From: Fischerella sp. JS2
Lineage (GTDB): Bacteria > Cyanobacteriota > Cyanobacteriia > Cyanobacteriales > Nostocaceae
DNA length: 64,000 nt
Assembly (NCBI RefSeq): GCF_032393985.1
Contig: NZ_CP135918.1
Location: forward strand, 744,001-808,000
Direction: 5' to 3'
Within the stretch, counting starts at the first letter, position 1; each line of letters starts with the position of its first letter. Of the stretch, positions 54,675 to 62,903 are shown piece by piece. A program made the position numbers and the translations under genes. Under the pieces are notes generated by a model. It worked only from the letters and a program-made list of their open reading frames with translations, searched no databases and was not told where the DNA came from.

Positions 54675-54741
54675 CTTTGTGTCTTAGTGTCTTTGTGGTG
54701 AAGAAGGTATTTTTTAACCACTAAGACACCAAGACACTAAG
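54675..54741. repeat. 25-bp imperfect inverted repeat between the two dynamin genes
   Basis: The arms 54675-54699 and 54717-54741 (GTGTCTTAGTGTCTTTGTGG type) differ at three positions, with a 17-base loop. This could act as a terminator or be a dispersed element. Confidence 0.75.
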
Positions 54742-54759
54742 TAAAATTCTTAGTTCAAC

Positions 54760-56841
54760 CTAGCTGTAGTAAGCTAATAAATTGCTGTATGCAGACTCAA
54801 CATTCTGCAAATGCTCAAAGACATTTTCTTCTAGAGTTTGCAAACGCTGAAGTTCTGCATCGCGATTAATTTCCCGAGTTTCTTTTTGTTTAAGCAAATT
54901 ATCTAACTCAGATTTGCGAGCATTCATATCATCGTTAATCCGCTGACTTACTTCTTTTTCATAAGAATCAAAACATTCTTTGACTGCATTATGAACAGTA
55001 TGCCATTGTTCGCTTGCAACTTGTGGCAGGTATTTGACTAACTCTTTTTTTGTTGTTTTGACTAATTCTTTGCGTGCTTGATCTGCTTGTAAGAAGCCTA
55101 CACCTAAACCTAATAAAGCAAATCCAATGGGGCCAAGAAAAATTCCTGTGACTGCGGTCATTATGCTACCAATGCCAATAACAGTAAAGTAATTCAACAG
55201 GATATTTTTCCAATCAAATCCAGCACCCGCCATAGCAAAACCAGCTAAGTTTCTTCTAGATAATGATAATAATCCCATCGCCCATTTTGCCCAGGCGGGA
55301 GAATTATCTTCTTCTGTGGTAGTGGTTGTGTTAACTTTAACTTTTTCTCCTGTTAATTTTTCTGTGATGCTATCAGTTACTTGATTGTAAGAAGCGCCAT
55401 ATTTTGATGCGCTTCTTGATAGTTGAGTAAAAGCTGTATTGATTTCTTGTTCAGCTGTTAAAGTTCAAGCTGCAAATTTGTCAGTGATGTATTGTTCAAA
55501 GGCTTGTTGGAGTGCGGCGTTAAATGCTTCTCGTTTACCACTGCTGAGGAAATCGAGTAAGTTTAATTCTGGTTGATAGCAAAGAAAATCTGTTTCAAAG
55601 GTATTACCTAAGTTTAAAACGTAGGTTTTGAATGAATCAGCAACTTTTCTAGCTTGAGTATCTCTGGTATTTCTGATTTCTTGCTGGAATTGATCGCGGA
55701 TGCTGGTAAGTTTATTAAATTCTGGTTCAACAGAGTTAATGTGTTCCCGCAATTGCTTGACATCCTGTTCTAGTAACGGAATGCGCCTTTTAACTGCTTC
55801 ACGAGTGCGATCGCACGCTTGTCTGGCTAAGGTGCGTACTTGTCTGAGTTCTGCGATCGCTCTTTCTCTGGTGAGGAAGGTATTGAGTGCTTTCATAAAC
55901 TTAGGGAAACCGGTTCCTTCAACAGAAGCTTGAGGCTTTTTTAAGCGTCGGCGTAAAGCTTGAATTGCAGAGATTTCAAATACTCGCTCGTCATAAATAT
56001 CTTGACCGTCTACAATACAATACTCAGCTAAATTCGCTTTAAAAACTTGTCGCAGTCTTTGTTCAGCTTCTTTTAACTCCTCTTCATCTTCCGGATCAAT
56101 CAAGGCTTCACGTACCTGATCCCAAGCGTTAATTAAAAAGAAAACTGACAATCCTCTACCCTTAATATAGTTTTCCAGATAACGCCGCTCACCTAAAGTA
56201 CAAGGTTGAGATGCTCGCATCATAAACAAAATCGCATGGCAATTATTTATATAACCTAAAGACAATTAGTTGCGTGCTTCTGTATCATTTAATCCAGGAC
56301 TATCAACAATTTCAATGCCTTTTTCTAACAGTGCTAAAGGATACTCAACCACTGCATGACTCACATCAGGAAATGCCTGTTTTTTTTCTTGCTCTAGTTT
56401 TTTAGCCTCGGCTGGATCAATTGTATACTTATGTTTAAATGTATCAAAATCTAAATTCTGTGGACTTTTACCATTATTAAAATAAACTGTAACTTTTTTC
56501 TCAGAACTGTAACGTAAAACTGTTAATAAAGCCGTACAAGGGTTAACATCACTCGGTAAAACTTTTTCACCTATTAAAGCGTTAAGTAATGTACTTTTAC
56601 CTCGCTTCATGTCTCCTAAAATCAAGAGACGAAATACACCTTGACGGAGATTTTTAGTAGCAACTTTAATATCTTCTATATCACGTTCTAAACTTAGTTT
56701 ACCTGAAGCAGTATCTCCTGCCAATTCTGCTTTATCTATAGTTTCGGCTATTTGCTCTAAAGAAATAGCCACTTGCGAGCGGACTTGGAAAACATGCTCT
56801 AAATCATGGAGTAAGCTATCTGTGGTGTTTTGATTATTCAT
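54760..56841 (-). pseudogene. Dynamin-like GTPase gene interrupted by two in-frame stops
   Basis: 694 codons in one frame. ATG 56841, then helices, G1 LGDMKRGKST, G3 VDSPGLNDTEARN, then TAA (56266-56268). It goes on directly with LSLGYINNCHAILFMMRASQ, G4 NAWD (LINAWDQ) and long stalk helices to QYITDKFAA. TGA follows (55465-55467), then TLTAEQEINTAFTQLSRSA. A hydrophobic hairpin comes next (FTVIGIGSIMTAVTGIFLGP and IGFALLGLGVGFL) and final helices to the stop at 54760. Since text on both sides reads as conserved protein, the stops probably replaced a sense codon (such as GAA) and Trp (TGG). It may be a recent pseudogene, or the pieces may still be made separately. Confidence 0.85.
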
Positions 56842-56866
56842 TTTGATTAGTTTCTAGCAAATATTG

Positions 56867-57163
56867 TTATTTCTGAGAACTAGTAAATAGTTTGTATGCA
56901 ACGAATGCGAGTGTTCCGACAATAATTACTCCAGCTAGAAATGACGCGACTTTGACAGCGACAATTGCTATAATTCCTAAAGCAAATAACTTTAGTCCAA
57001 GAAGAAGTTTTTTTTGCCAAAGTTTACCCGAAGCTTCATGTTGATGTTTAACAGTTTGATGAACCTCAGCTTCTGATTTTTTAAGTTGTAGTTTTGCTTC
57101 TTTTTCTTGGAGTTGACGCTCTATGCATTCAAGATACTTATATTTATCTTCTGGATTTTCCAC
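56867..57163 (-). CDS. Small membrane protein at the head of the dynamin cluster
   Basis: 98 aa. The N-terminal half is a charged helix (coiled-coil-like, LECIERQLQEKEAKLQLKK), followed by two hydrophobic segments LLLGLKLFALGIIAIVAVKV and FLAGVIIVGTLAFVAYKLF. No family is recognised. It ends 25 bp before the dynamin pseudogene on the same strand, which suggests an operon and a possible membrane partner for the dynamins. ATG 57163 is the only fitting start. Confidence 0.6.
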   Translation of the reverse strand: MENPEDKYKYLECIERQLQEKEAKLQLKKSEAEVHQTVKHQHEASGKLWQKKLLLGLKLFALGIIAIVAVKVASFLAGVIIVGTLAFVAYKLFTSSQK

Positions 57164-57418
57164 TTAGCTTACTCCATTTGCAATAGTAACATCATGTCAA
57201 CTCTCCTCGGTACACATTTGTAAATTAAATTACTAATATAACTGAGTCAACAGTGCAATTACTATTTGTTTTTTCAATTTATTTCTGAACGTAGATTCAA
57301 CAGCTCGTATTTAAATTCCGGATTAGAAGCCAGCAGTACTTAGCAAAAAAAAGAATGACTCTTAGAACTAGCACCACTATAAGTAAAAATTTTTATAAGA
57401 ACTCAGGTAAATTCAGAT

Positions 57419-58393
57419 ATGGATATTAAAAACGGCTTTGTAGGAACTGTTGGCAACACACCACTGATTCGGTTAAATAGCTTTTGTGAAGAAACTGGCT
57501 GTGAAATTCTGGGTAAGGCCGAATTTCTCAATCCCGGTGGTTCTGTGAAAGACCGCGCTGCACTTTATATTATTCAAGATGCAGAAGAAAAAGACTTACT
57601 GAAACCTGGTGGCACAGTTGTAGAAGGAACAGCAGGCAATACTGGTATTGGATTAGCACACATATGTAACGCCAAAGGCTACAAATGCCTGATTATCATT
57701 CCTGATACCCAGTCTCAAGAAAAAATGGATGCTTTGAGGGCATTAGGTGCAGAAGTTCGTCCCGTCCCTGCTGTACCCTATAAAGACCCCAATAACTATG
57801 TTAAGTTATCTGGTAGAGTCGCTAGTGAAATGGAAAATGCGATTTGGGCAAATCAATTTGATAATTTAGCCAACCGTCGCGCCCACTACGAAACCACAGG
57901 CCCAGAAATTTGGACACAAACAGACGGTACAATAGACGGTTGGGTGGCAGCAACCGGGACTGGCGGCACTTATGCAGGAGTCTCGCTGTTCCTCAAAGAA
58001 AAAAATCCAGATATTAAATGTGTAGTTGCTGACCCGATGGGTAGCGGACTTTACAGCTATATCAAAACAGGCGAAATCAAGATGGAAGGCAATTCCATCA
58101 CAGAAGGTATTGGTAATAGTCGCATCACCGCTAACATGGAAGGCGCACCAGCTGATGATGCCATTCAAATTCATGACGAAGAAGCCTTACGGGTAGTTTA
58201 TCAACTGCTGCGAAAAGATGGTTTATTTATGGGTGGTTCTACAGGTATCAATGTAGCCGCAGCTGTAGCTTTAGCAAAACAGATGGGGCCAGGACATACT
58301 ATAGTTACCATTTTGTGTGACAGTGGTTCCCGCTATCAGTCACGCATATTTAACCGTGAATGGTTACAATCAAAGGGACTTTTACCTGAATAG
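57419..58393 (+). CDS. cysK: Cysteine synthase (O-acetylserine sulfhydrylase), PLP-dependent
   Basis: 324 aa. PLP lysine K44 lies in NPGGSVKDRAAL. The substrate loop is EGTAGNTGIGLA, the phosphate-binding loop is ATGTGGTYAG, and the end CDSGSRYQSRIFN matches cysteine synthase A proteins. It condenses O-acetylserine with sulfide to cysteine. Its substrate loop with GTAGNTG where CysK commonly has TSGNTG is a variant found in several cyanobacterial paralogues. A monocistronic look is suggested by heptamer repeats downstream. The 255-bp upstream gap should hold the promoter. Confidence 0.9.
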   Translation: MDIKNGFVGTVGNTPLIRLNSFCEETGCEILGKAEFLNPGGSVKDRAALYIIQDAEEKDLLKPGGTVVEGTAGNTGIGLAHICNAKGYKCLIIIPDTQSQEKMDALRALGAEVRPVPAVPYKDPNNYVKLSGRVASEMENAIWANQFDNLANRRAHYETTGPEIWTQTDGTIDGWVAATGTGGTYAGVSLFLKEKNPDIKCVVADPMGSGLYSYIKTGEIKMEGNSITEGIGNSRITANMEGAPADDAIQIHDEEALRVVYQLLRKDGLFMGGSTGINVAAAVALAKQMGPGHTIVTILCDSGSRYQSRIFNREWLQSKGLLPE

Positions 58394-58535
58394 TTAGTAG
58401 TTAGTGGTTAGTAGTTAGTAGTAGTTGGGTATAGACGTACTGAAGCCGTGCAGAGTGCATCTACACGCAGCGTCTCCCTTAGATTTTTGTTTGAAACAAC
58501 CACTAACTACTAACCATTAACCACTAACCACTATC
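58391..58535. repeat. Facing heptamer arrays (STRR) around a short spacer
   Basis: TTAGTAG/TTAGTGG-type heptamers at 58391-58428 face the complementary ACTAACC/ACTAACT array at 58501-58535. Together they could form a long hairpin over the 72-bp spacer between the cysteine synthase and the 2Fe-2S gene. Confidence 0.75.
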
Positions 58536-58539
58536 AAAA

Positions 58540-58827
58540 ATGAAATGTGTTCGCGTCTGCCAAAATCGTACTTGTCGTAAGCAAGGATCTGCCAAAGTAT
58601 TAGCTGCTTTTAAGGCTATAGCTATGCCTGGTGTAATGGTAATCGGTAGCAGTTGTTTGGGACAATGCGGCAATGGGCCAATGGTGTTGGTATTGCCAGA
58701 TATGGTTTGGTACAGTGGCGTTCGTCCTAGTGAAGTACCTTTAATAGTTGAACAGCATTTGTTGGGTAATCAAGTTGTCACCAAGATGCTCTATCATCGG
58801 TTTCATTCTCAGGGACAAAAACAATAA
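58540..58827 (+). CDS. Thioredoxin-like (2Fe-2S) ferredoxin
   Basis: 95 aa. Four Cys arranged as CQNRTC (Cys7, Cys12) and SSCLGQCGNGP match the thioredoxin-like 2Fe-2S ferredoxin fold (related to NuoE and Aquifex Fd4). The chain ends with helix IVEQHLLGNQVV typical of the cyanobacterial version. It probably serves as a soluble electron carrier or cluster-binding protein. It is separate from the cysteine synthase, since the repeat array lies between them. Confidence 0.85.
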   Translation: MKCVRVCQNRTCRKQGSAKVLAAFKAIAMPGVMVIGSSCLGQCGNGPMVLVLPDMVWYSGVRPSEVPLIVEQHLLGNQVVTKMLYHRFHSQGQKQ

Positions 58828-58968
58828 ATTTAGTTCTTCCCTACCCGCTTGCGAGGAAGGTTAGGGTGGGGTAAAAAATAATTTGTGCAAGAAATTTAAC
58901 AAATAAGTTTTATTCATTACCTGTAGGAATTTCTGCCAGCACTTTTGTTGACTGAAGCGAGACATTTC

Positions 58969-59829
58969 ATGAATATTCAACAGCTACGTGAATCCTTAAA
59001 ACTAAAGTGGGTAAAATATTATTTTCAAAATCGTCCCTGGTTAGTAAAAATACGAATCTGGGGAACTTACGATGGACAACGTCGCCCTTCCTCTGGCTTT
59101 ATTTTGGCAACTATTTCAGTTTTAGAACCAGAACTAGATGAAATTTTGCCTTTGCTTTCGGAACTCTATAATAACCCCGATAAAATAGTTACAGCTTTGG
59201 GTTTGAATTTTAATCCTGAAGAACAATTACATTTAATTGCAGAAGACCATAACGATACAGATATAGTCCAGCAGAAAATACTTACCGAAACCTCAACTAA
59301 TGGAAAGGTTGATTCCCAACCTCAAACTACAATTGCATCAGGGAAGTTACCCTCATCCCAAGAAGGTATAGAAAATACACAAATACAAAATCCAAAAAAA
59401 TCTGTACCATTGCTGAGTGTGGTAAGTAAATTTGAAGGTAGAAGTATGCAGGTACCTGCTTTAGCAGTCATTGATAAAACCAACAACGTCAAAGCTTTAC
59501 CTGCACTTGCAGTTATTGCTAAAGCTGAAAGCAATAGTAAGTCTGTGCCACTGCTGACAGTAATTAGTAAAACCGAAAAAATTAGTAAACCTGTGCGATC
59601 GCTCCTACTTATTAGTAATATTAAAAAGGAAAGTCAGCCAGTATCATCTGTAATTGCTAGCAGTAGGGTGGACAACAAACCTAAGTTAGCACATATACCA
59701 CAACAAGACCTGACAGATCGTGTTAATCAAGTACCTGCGAAGCAAAAATCTCGACTCACCTCCTGGGTAGATGACTTTTGCCAAGGTGTTGGATGGGAGA
59801 ATGACGAAGCTATTTACACTCGGTTTTAA
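58969..59829 (+). CDS. DUF5331 family cyanobacterial protein with internal repeats
   Basis: 286 aa from ATG 58969; an in-frame TTG eight codons earlier is less likely. The first 85 residues (QQLRESLKLKWVKYY, RPWLVKIRIWGTYDGQRRPS, GFILATISVLEP) match the DUF5331 domain as I know it from heterocystous and related cyanobacteria. Residues 145-245 hold four or five degenerate repeats of about 23 residues such as VPLLSVVSKFEGRS, VPALAVIDKTNNVK, LPALAVIAKAESN and VPLLTVISKTEK. The end is a short polar tail with WVDDFCQGVGWEND. The function is unknown. No signal peptide. Confidence 0.78.
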   Translation: MNIQQLRESLKLKWVKYYFQNRPWLVKIRIWGTYDGQRRPSSGFILATISVLEPELDEILPLLSELYNNPDKIVTALGLNFNPEEQLHLIAEDHNDTDIVQQKILTETSTNGKVDSQPQTTIASGKLPSSQEGIENTQIQNPKKSVPLLSVVSKFEGRSMQVPALAVIDKTNNVKALPALAVIAKAESNSKSVPLLTVISKTEKISKPVRSLLLISNIKKESQPVSSVIASSRVDNKPKLAHIPQQDLTDRVNQVPAKQKSRLTSWVDDFCQGVGWENDEAIYTRF

Positions 59830-60009
59830 GTATTTTTTTATAAATCATCAGGGTCGCAAAATTTTTCATTTGAGTGCAACTTAACATTACACGATGAAGG
59901 GTAGTGTGATATGTAATTAGTTTGCGATCGCTTGCTCATACACCTGAATTTGCCAAACTCGCATTAGCCCTGAATTTACTACACTTAATAGCAGTGGCAT
60001 AAAGCAGCA

Positions 60010-61398
60010 ATGCAGCAAAAAAAGCGTATGAAACTACCAAACGGCCCAAAAACCCCTCAGCTAGTACAGATGTTTCAGTGGATCAATAGTCCTATGAAAT
60101 ATATGGAAGACTGTACTCAGCGTTATGGAGATATCTTTACATTACAGTTAACAGGCCCTGTAGTTTTTGTGAGTAATCCCCAAGCGCTACAGCAGATCTT
60201 GACTAGCGATACTAAAGAATTTGCAGCCCCCGGCGATCCGTTATTTGAATCTTTTGTCGGTAAGAATTCTGTAATTACTGTTAGTGGTGAAGTGCATCGG
60301 CGTCAACGTCAGTTGTTGATGCCTCCTTTTCACGGTGAGAGAATGCGAACCTATGCTCAAGTAATTACCAAGGTTACAGAAGAAATTATTAGCCAGTGGC
60401 AAATAGGTCAAACATTTTATGTCCATCCTGCCATGCAGGCGATCACAATGCGGATTATCATGCAAGCAGTGTTTGGATTGTATGATAGTCCCCGCGCTCA
60501 AGAATTGGAAGAACTTTTGACTTTAATGCTCAATCGCGGCGGCAGTTCGCCTTTACGGGCTTTGATGCTTTATTTTCCGGCTTTACAAAAAGATTTAGGC
60601 CCGTTGACTCCTTGGGGAATCTTCCTACGTCGGCGATCGCGAGTTTACCAACTTCTACACGAAGAAATTCAAGCACGGCGAGAAGAAGCTAACTCTTCAC
60701 ATACAGATGTCCTAAGTTTATTGATTGCAGCACGGGATGAAACAGGTCAACCGATGACCGATGCAGAGTTAAGTGATGAGTTAATGACTTTGTTAACAGC
60801 AGGTCATGAAACTACTGCTACAGCCGTAACTTGGACATTATACTGGATTCACAAATTGCCAGCAGTACGCGAAAAGCTATTACAAGAACTTGATAGTGTT
60901 AGCGATCGCTCTGACTCTAATAGTATTTTCAAGTTACCCTATCTCAATGCAGTGTGTAACGAAAGCTTGCGTATCTACCCTGTAGGAATGCTGACTTTTC
61001 CCCGTGTAGTTCAGCAACCCTTATCTTTATGTGGATACGAACTCGAACCAGGTACACGGGTAATAGGATCTATTTATCTCACTCATCAACGTGAAGATTT
61101 ATACCCACAACCAAAGCAATTTAAACCAGAACGCTTTTTAGAGAGACAATTTTCACCCTACGAATTTTTACCCTTTGGTGGTGGTGCAAAGCGTTGTATC
61201 GGTGCGGCTTTTGCTCAATTTGAAATGAAATTAATACTAGCGACAATTCTTTCACGTTTAGAATTAGGACTAGTAGATAACTCTAATGTTAAACCAAAGC
61301 GTCGAGGCTTGGTAACAGGGCCAGATCGTCCCATTCAAATGGTTGTGAACAATCAGCGTCAAGTCGAGTCTCGTATACCAGAAGCTATTTCTGGATGA
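60010..61398 (+). CDS. Cytochrome P450 (CYP110-like), copy 1
   Basis: 462 aa, soluble. It shows the I-helix LLTAGHETTATAVTW, the ExxR motif in CNESLRIYP, the PERF motif, and the haem loop FLPFGGGAKRCIGAAFA with thiolate Cys396. The N-terminal KLPNGPKTPQLVQMFQWI and overall pattern match the CYP110 group of filamentous cyanobacteria, where a member hydroxylates long-chain fatty acids. The substrate here is not readable. ATG 60028 (MKLPNGPKTP) is an alternative start that matches the next P450. It is followed 67 bp later by a second P450 on the same strand. Confidence 0.93.
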   Translation: MQQKKRMKLPNGPKTPQLVQMFQWINSPMKYMEDCTQRYGDIFTLQLTGPVVFVSNPQALQQILTSDTKEFAAPGDPLFESFVGKNSVITVSGEVHRRQRQLLMPPFHGERMRTYAQVITKVTEEIISQWQIGQTFYVHPAMQAITMRIIMQAVFGLYDSPRAQELEELLTLMLNRGGSSPLRALMLYFPALQKDLGPLTPWGIFLRRRSRVYQLLHEEIQARREEANSSHTDVLSLLIAARDETGQPMTDAELSDELMTLLTAGHETTATAVTWTLYWIHKLPAVREKLLQELDSVSDRSDSNSIFKLPYLNAVCNESLRIYPVGMLTFPRVVQQPLSLCGYELEPGTRVIGSIYLTHQREDLYPQPKQFKPERFLERQFSPYEFLPFGGGAKRCIGAAFAQFEMKLILATILSRLELGLVDNSNVKPKRRGLVTGPDRPIQMVVNNQRQVESRIPEAISG

Positions 61399-61465
61399 AT
61401 TTTGATAGTTTAGGTAATGGTGGTTGTAAAACTGTCTAAATCTAAACTGTTTTAAAAAAGCTATT

Positions 61466-62848
61466 ATGAAACTCCCTGATGGCCCACGTACACTACCCTT
61501 AGTACAACTTATCAATGTACTGCTTCGTCCTCTAGAAACTTTAGAAGAAAACGCCAAGCGTTACGGAGACTGCTTTACCACTCGCATAACTGGGTTTCCG
61601 CCATTAGTTGTTGTGAGTCATCCCCAGGCAATTCAAGAAATTTTGACTGCTGACTCCAAATCGTTTGATGCTGGACAAGCTAATCAGATTTTACATCCTT
61701 TAGTAGGTGATTACTCGCTGTTATTAATGGATGGCGATCGCCACCAAAGTCAGCGACGTTTATTGACTCCTCCTTTTCATGGGGAGAGAATGCGAACCTA
61801 CGGTCAGTTAATTTGTGACATCACCGAGAAAGTTACTGCTCATTGGACTATCGGTAAGACTTTCGTCGCCCGTTCCATCCTGCAAGAAATTTCCCTGCGA
61901 GTTATCCTCCGTGCTGTTTTTGGTGTGGATGAAGGACAACGTTTCGAGGAGTTGCAGCGACTTCTGAGCAAGATACTCGATACTTTTGACTCACCAATTA
62001 AGTCGAGTTTCTTGTTTCTGAAGGTACTGCAAAAAGATTTAGGTTCTTGGAGTCCTTGGGGACGCTTTATCCGCCAGCGAGAGCAAGTGGACAAACTAAT
62101 CTATGCCGAAATTCAAGAACGCCGTCAGCAATCCCACTCATCTGGTGAAGATATCTTGAGTTTAATGATGTCGGCGCGTGATGCATCTGGACAAACAATG
62201 ACAGATCAACAATTGCGCGACGAATTAATGACATTACTCTTGGCAGGTCATGAAACTACCGCTTCTGCTTTAGCATGGGCTTTATATTGGATTCATAAGC
62301 AACCGACAGTCAAGGAAAAACTTTTACAAGAACTGGCAAGCATTGGTGATCATCCAGATCCTAGCGAGATTGTTAAGTTACCCTATCTCACGGCAGTTTG
62401 CCAAGAAACACTGCGTATATACCCCATTGGTCTGTTTACTTTTACTCGCATTTTAAAATCACCATTGCAGCTAATGGGTTACAACTTTGAGCCGGGTACG
62501 TATTTCGCACCTTGTATTTATTTAGCCCATCACCGTGAGGATATCTATCCACAACCAAAGCAGTTTCAACCAGAACGCTTTTTAGAGAGACAATTTTCAC
62601 CCTACGAATTTTTACCTTTTGGTGGTGGTAGCCGTCGCTGTATAGGTATGGCTTTTGCACTGTTTGAAATGAAACTTGTCTTGGCAAATATTTTGTCACA
62701 CTGGCAACTAGATTTGGTAAATCATCGTCCTATACGTCCTGTCCGTCGTGGCGTTGCTACTACACCTACTGGTGGTGTGCCGATGATAGTGATAGACAAA
62801 AACTCGCTCGCTAGTAAACAGCTTCAATCAGTTACCAGTGAACAGTGA
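61466..62848 (+). CDS. Cytochrome P450 (CYP110-like), copy 2
   Basis: 460 aa. Start MKLPDGPRTLPLVQLINVLL. I-helix LLLAGHETTASALAW, ExxR in CQETLRIYP, haem loop FLPFGGGSRRCIGMAFA with Cys392. It is a paralogue of the upstream P450 from a tandem duplication. A 62-bp block over the PERF-to-haem region (62568-62629) is identical to 61124-61185 except one base, although neighbouring sequence has diverged more. The shared block suggests gene conversion or strong constraint. The terminator at 62844-62864 overlaps its stop codon. Confidence 0.93.
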   Translation: MKLPDGPRTLPLVQLINVLLRPLETLEENAKRYGDCFTTRITGFPPLVVVSHPQAIQEILTADSKSFDAGQANQILHPLVGDYSLLLMDGDRHQSQRRLLTPPFHGERMRTYGQLICDITEKVTAHWTIGKTFVARSILQEISLRVILRAVFGVDEGQRFEELQRLLSKILDTFDSPIKSSFLFLKVLQKDLGSWSPWGRFIRQREQVDKLIYAEIQERRQQSHSSGEDILSLMMSARDASGQTMTDQQLRDELMTLLLAGHETTASALAWALYWIHKQPTVKEKLLQELASIGDHPDPSEIVKLPYLTAVCQETLRIYPIGLFTFTRILKSPLQLMGYNFEPGTYFAPCIYLAHHREDIYPQPKQFQPERFLERQFSPYEFLPFGGGSRRCIGMAFALFEMKLVLANILSHWQLDLVNHRPIRPVRRGVATTPTGGVPMIVIDKNSLASKQLQSVTSEQ

Positions 62849-62864
62849 TCAGTAATTGATCACT
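62844..62864. terminator. Hairpin at the convergent gene junction
   Basis: AGTGATCA and TGATCACT are perfect 8-bp arms with a GTAAT loop, followed by TTTTG. It overlaps the TGA stop of P450 copy 2. Confidence 0.65.
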
Positions 62865-62868
62865 TTTG

Positions 62869-62896
62869 ACTGATAACTGATAACTGTTAACTGTTA
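62869..62896. repeat. Heptamer tandem repeat (ACTGATA/ACTGTTA)
   Basis: Four contiguous 7-bp units: ACTGATA twice, then ACTGTTA twice. They lie between the convergent P450 and O-antigen-ligase-like genes. Confidence 0.8.
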
Positions 62897-62903
62897 AAGC
62901 CGA

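Noticed and set aside
60010-62848. Secondary-metabolite cluster around the tandem P450s
   Set aside because: No PKS, NRPS, terpene synthase or tailoring genes adjoin; neighbours are a DUF5331 protein and a polysaccharide-type gene.
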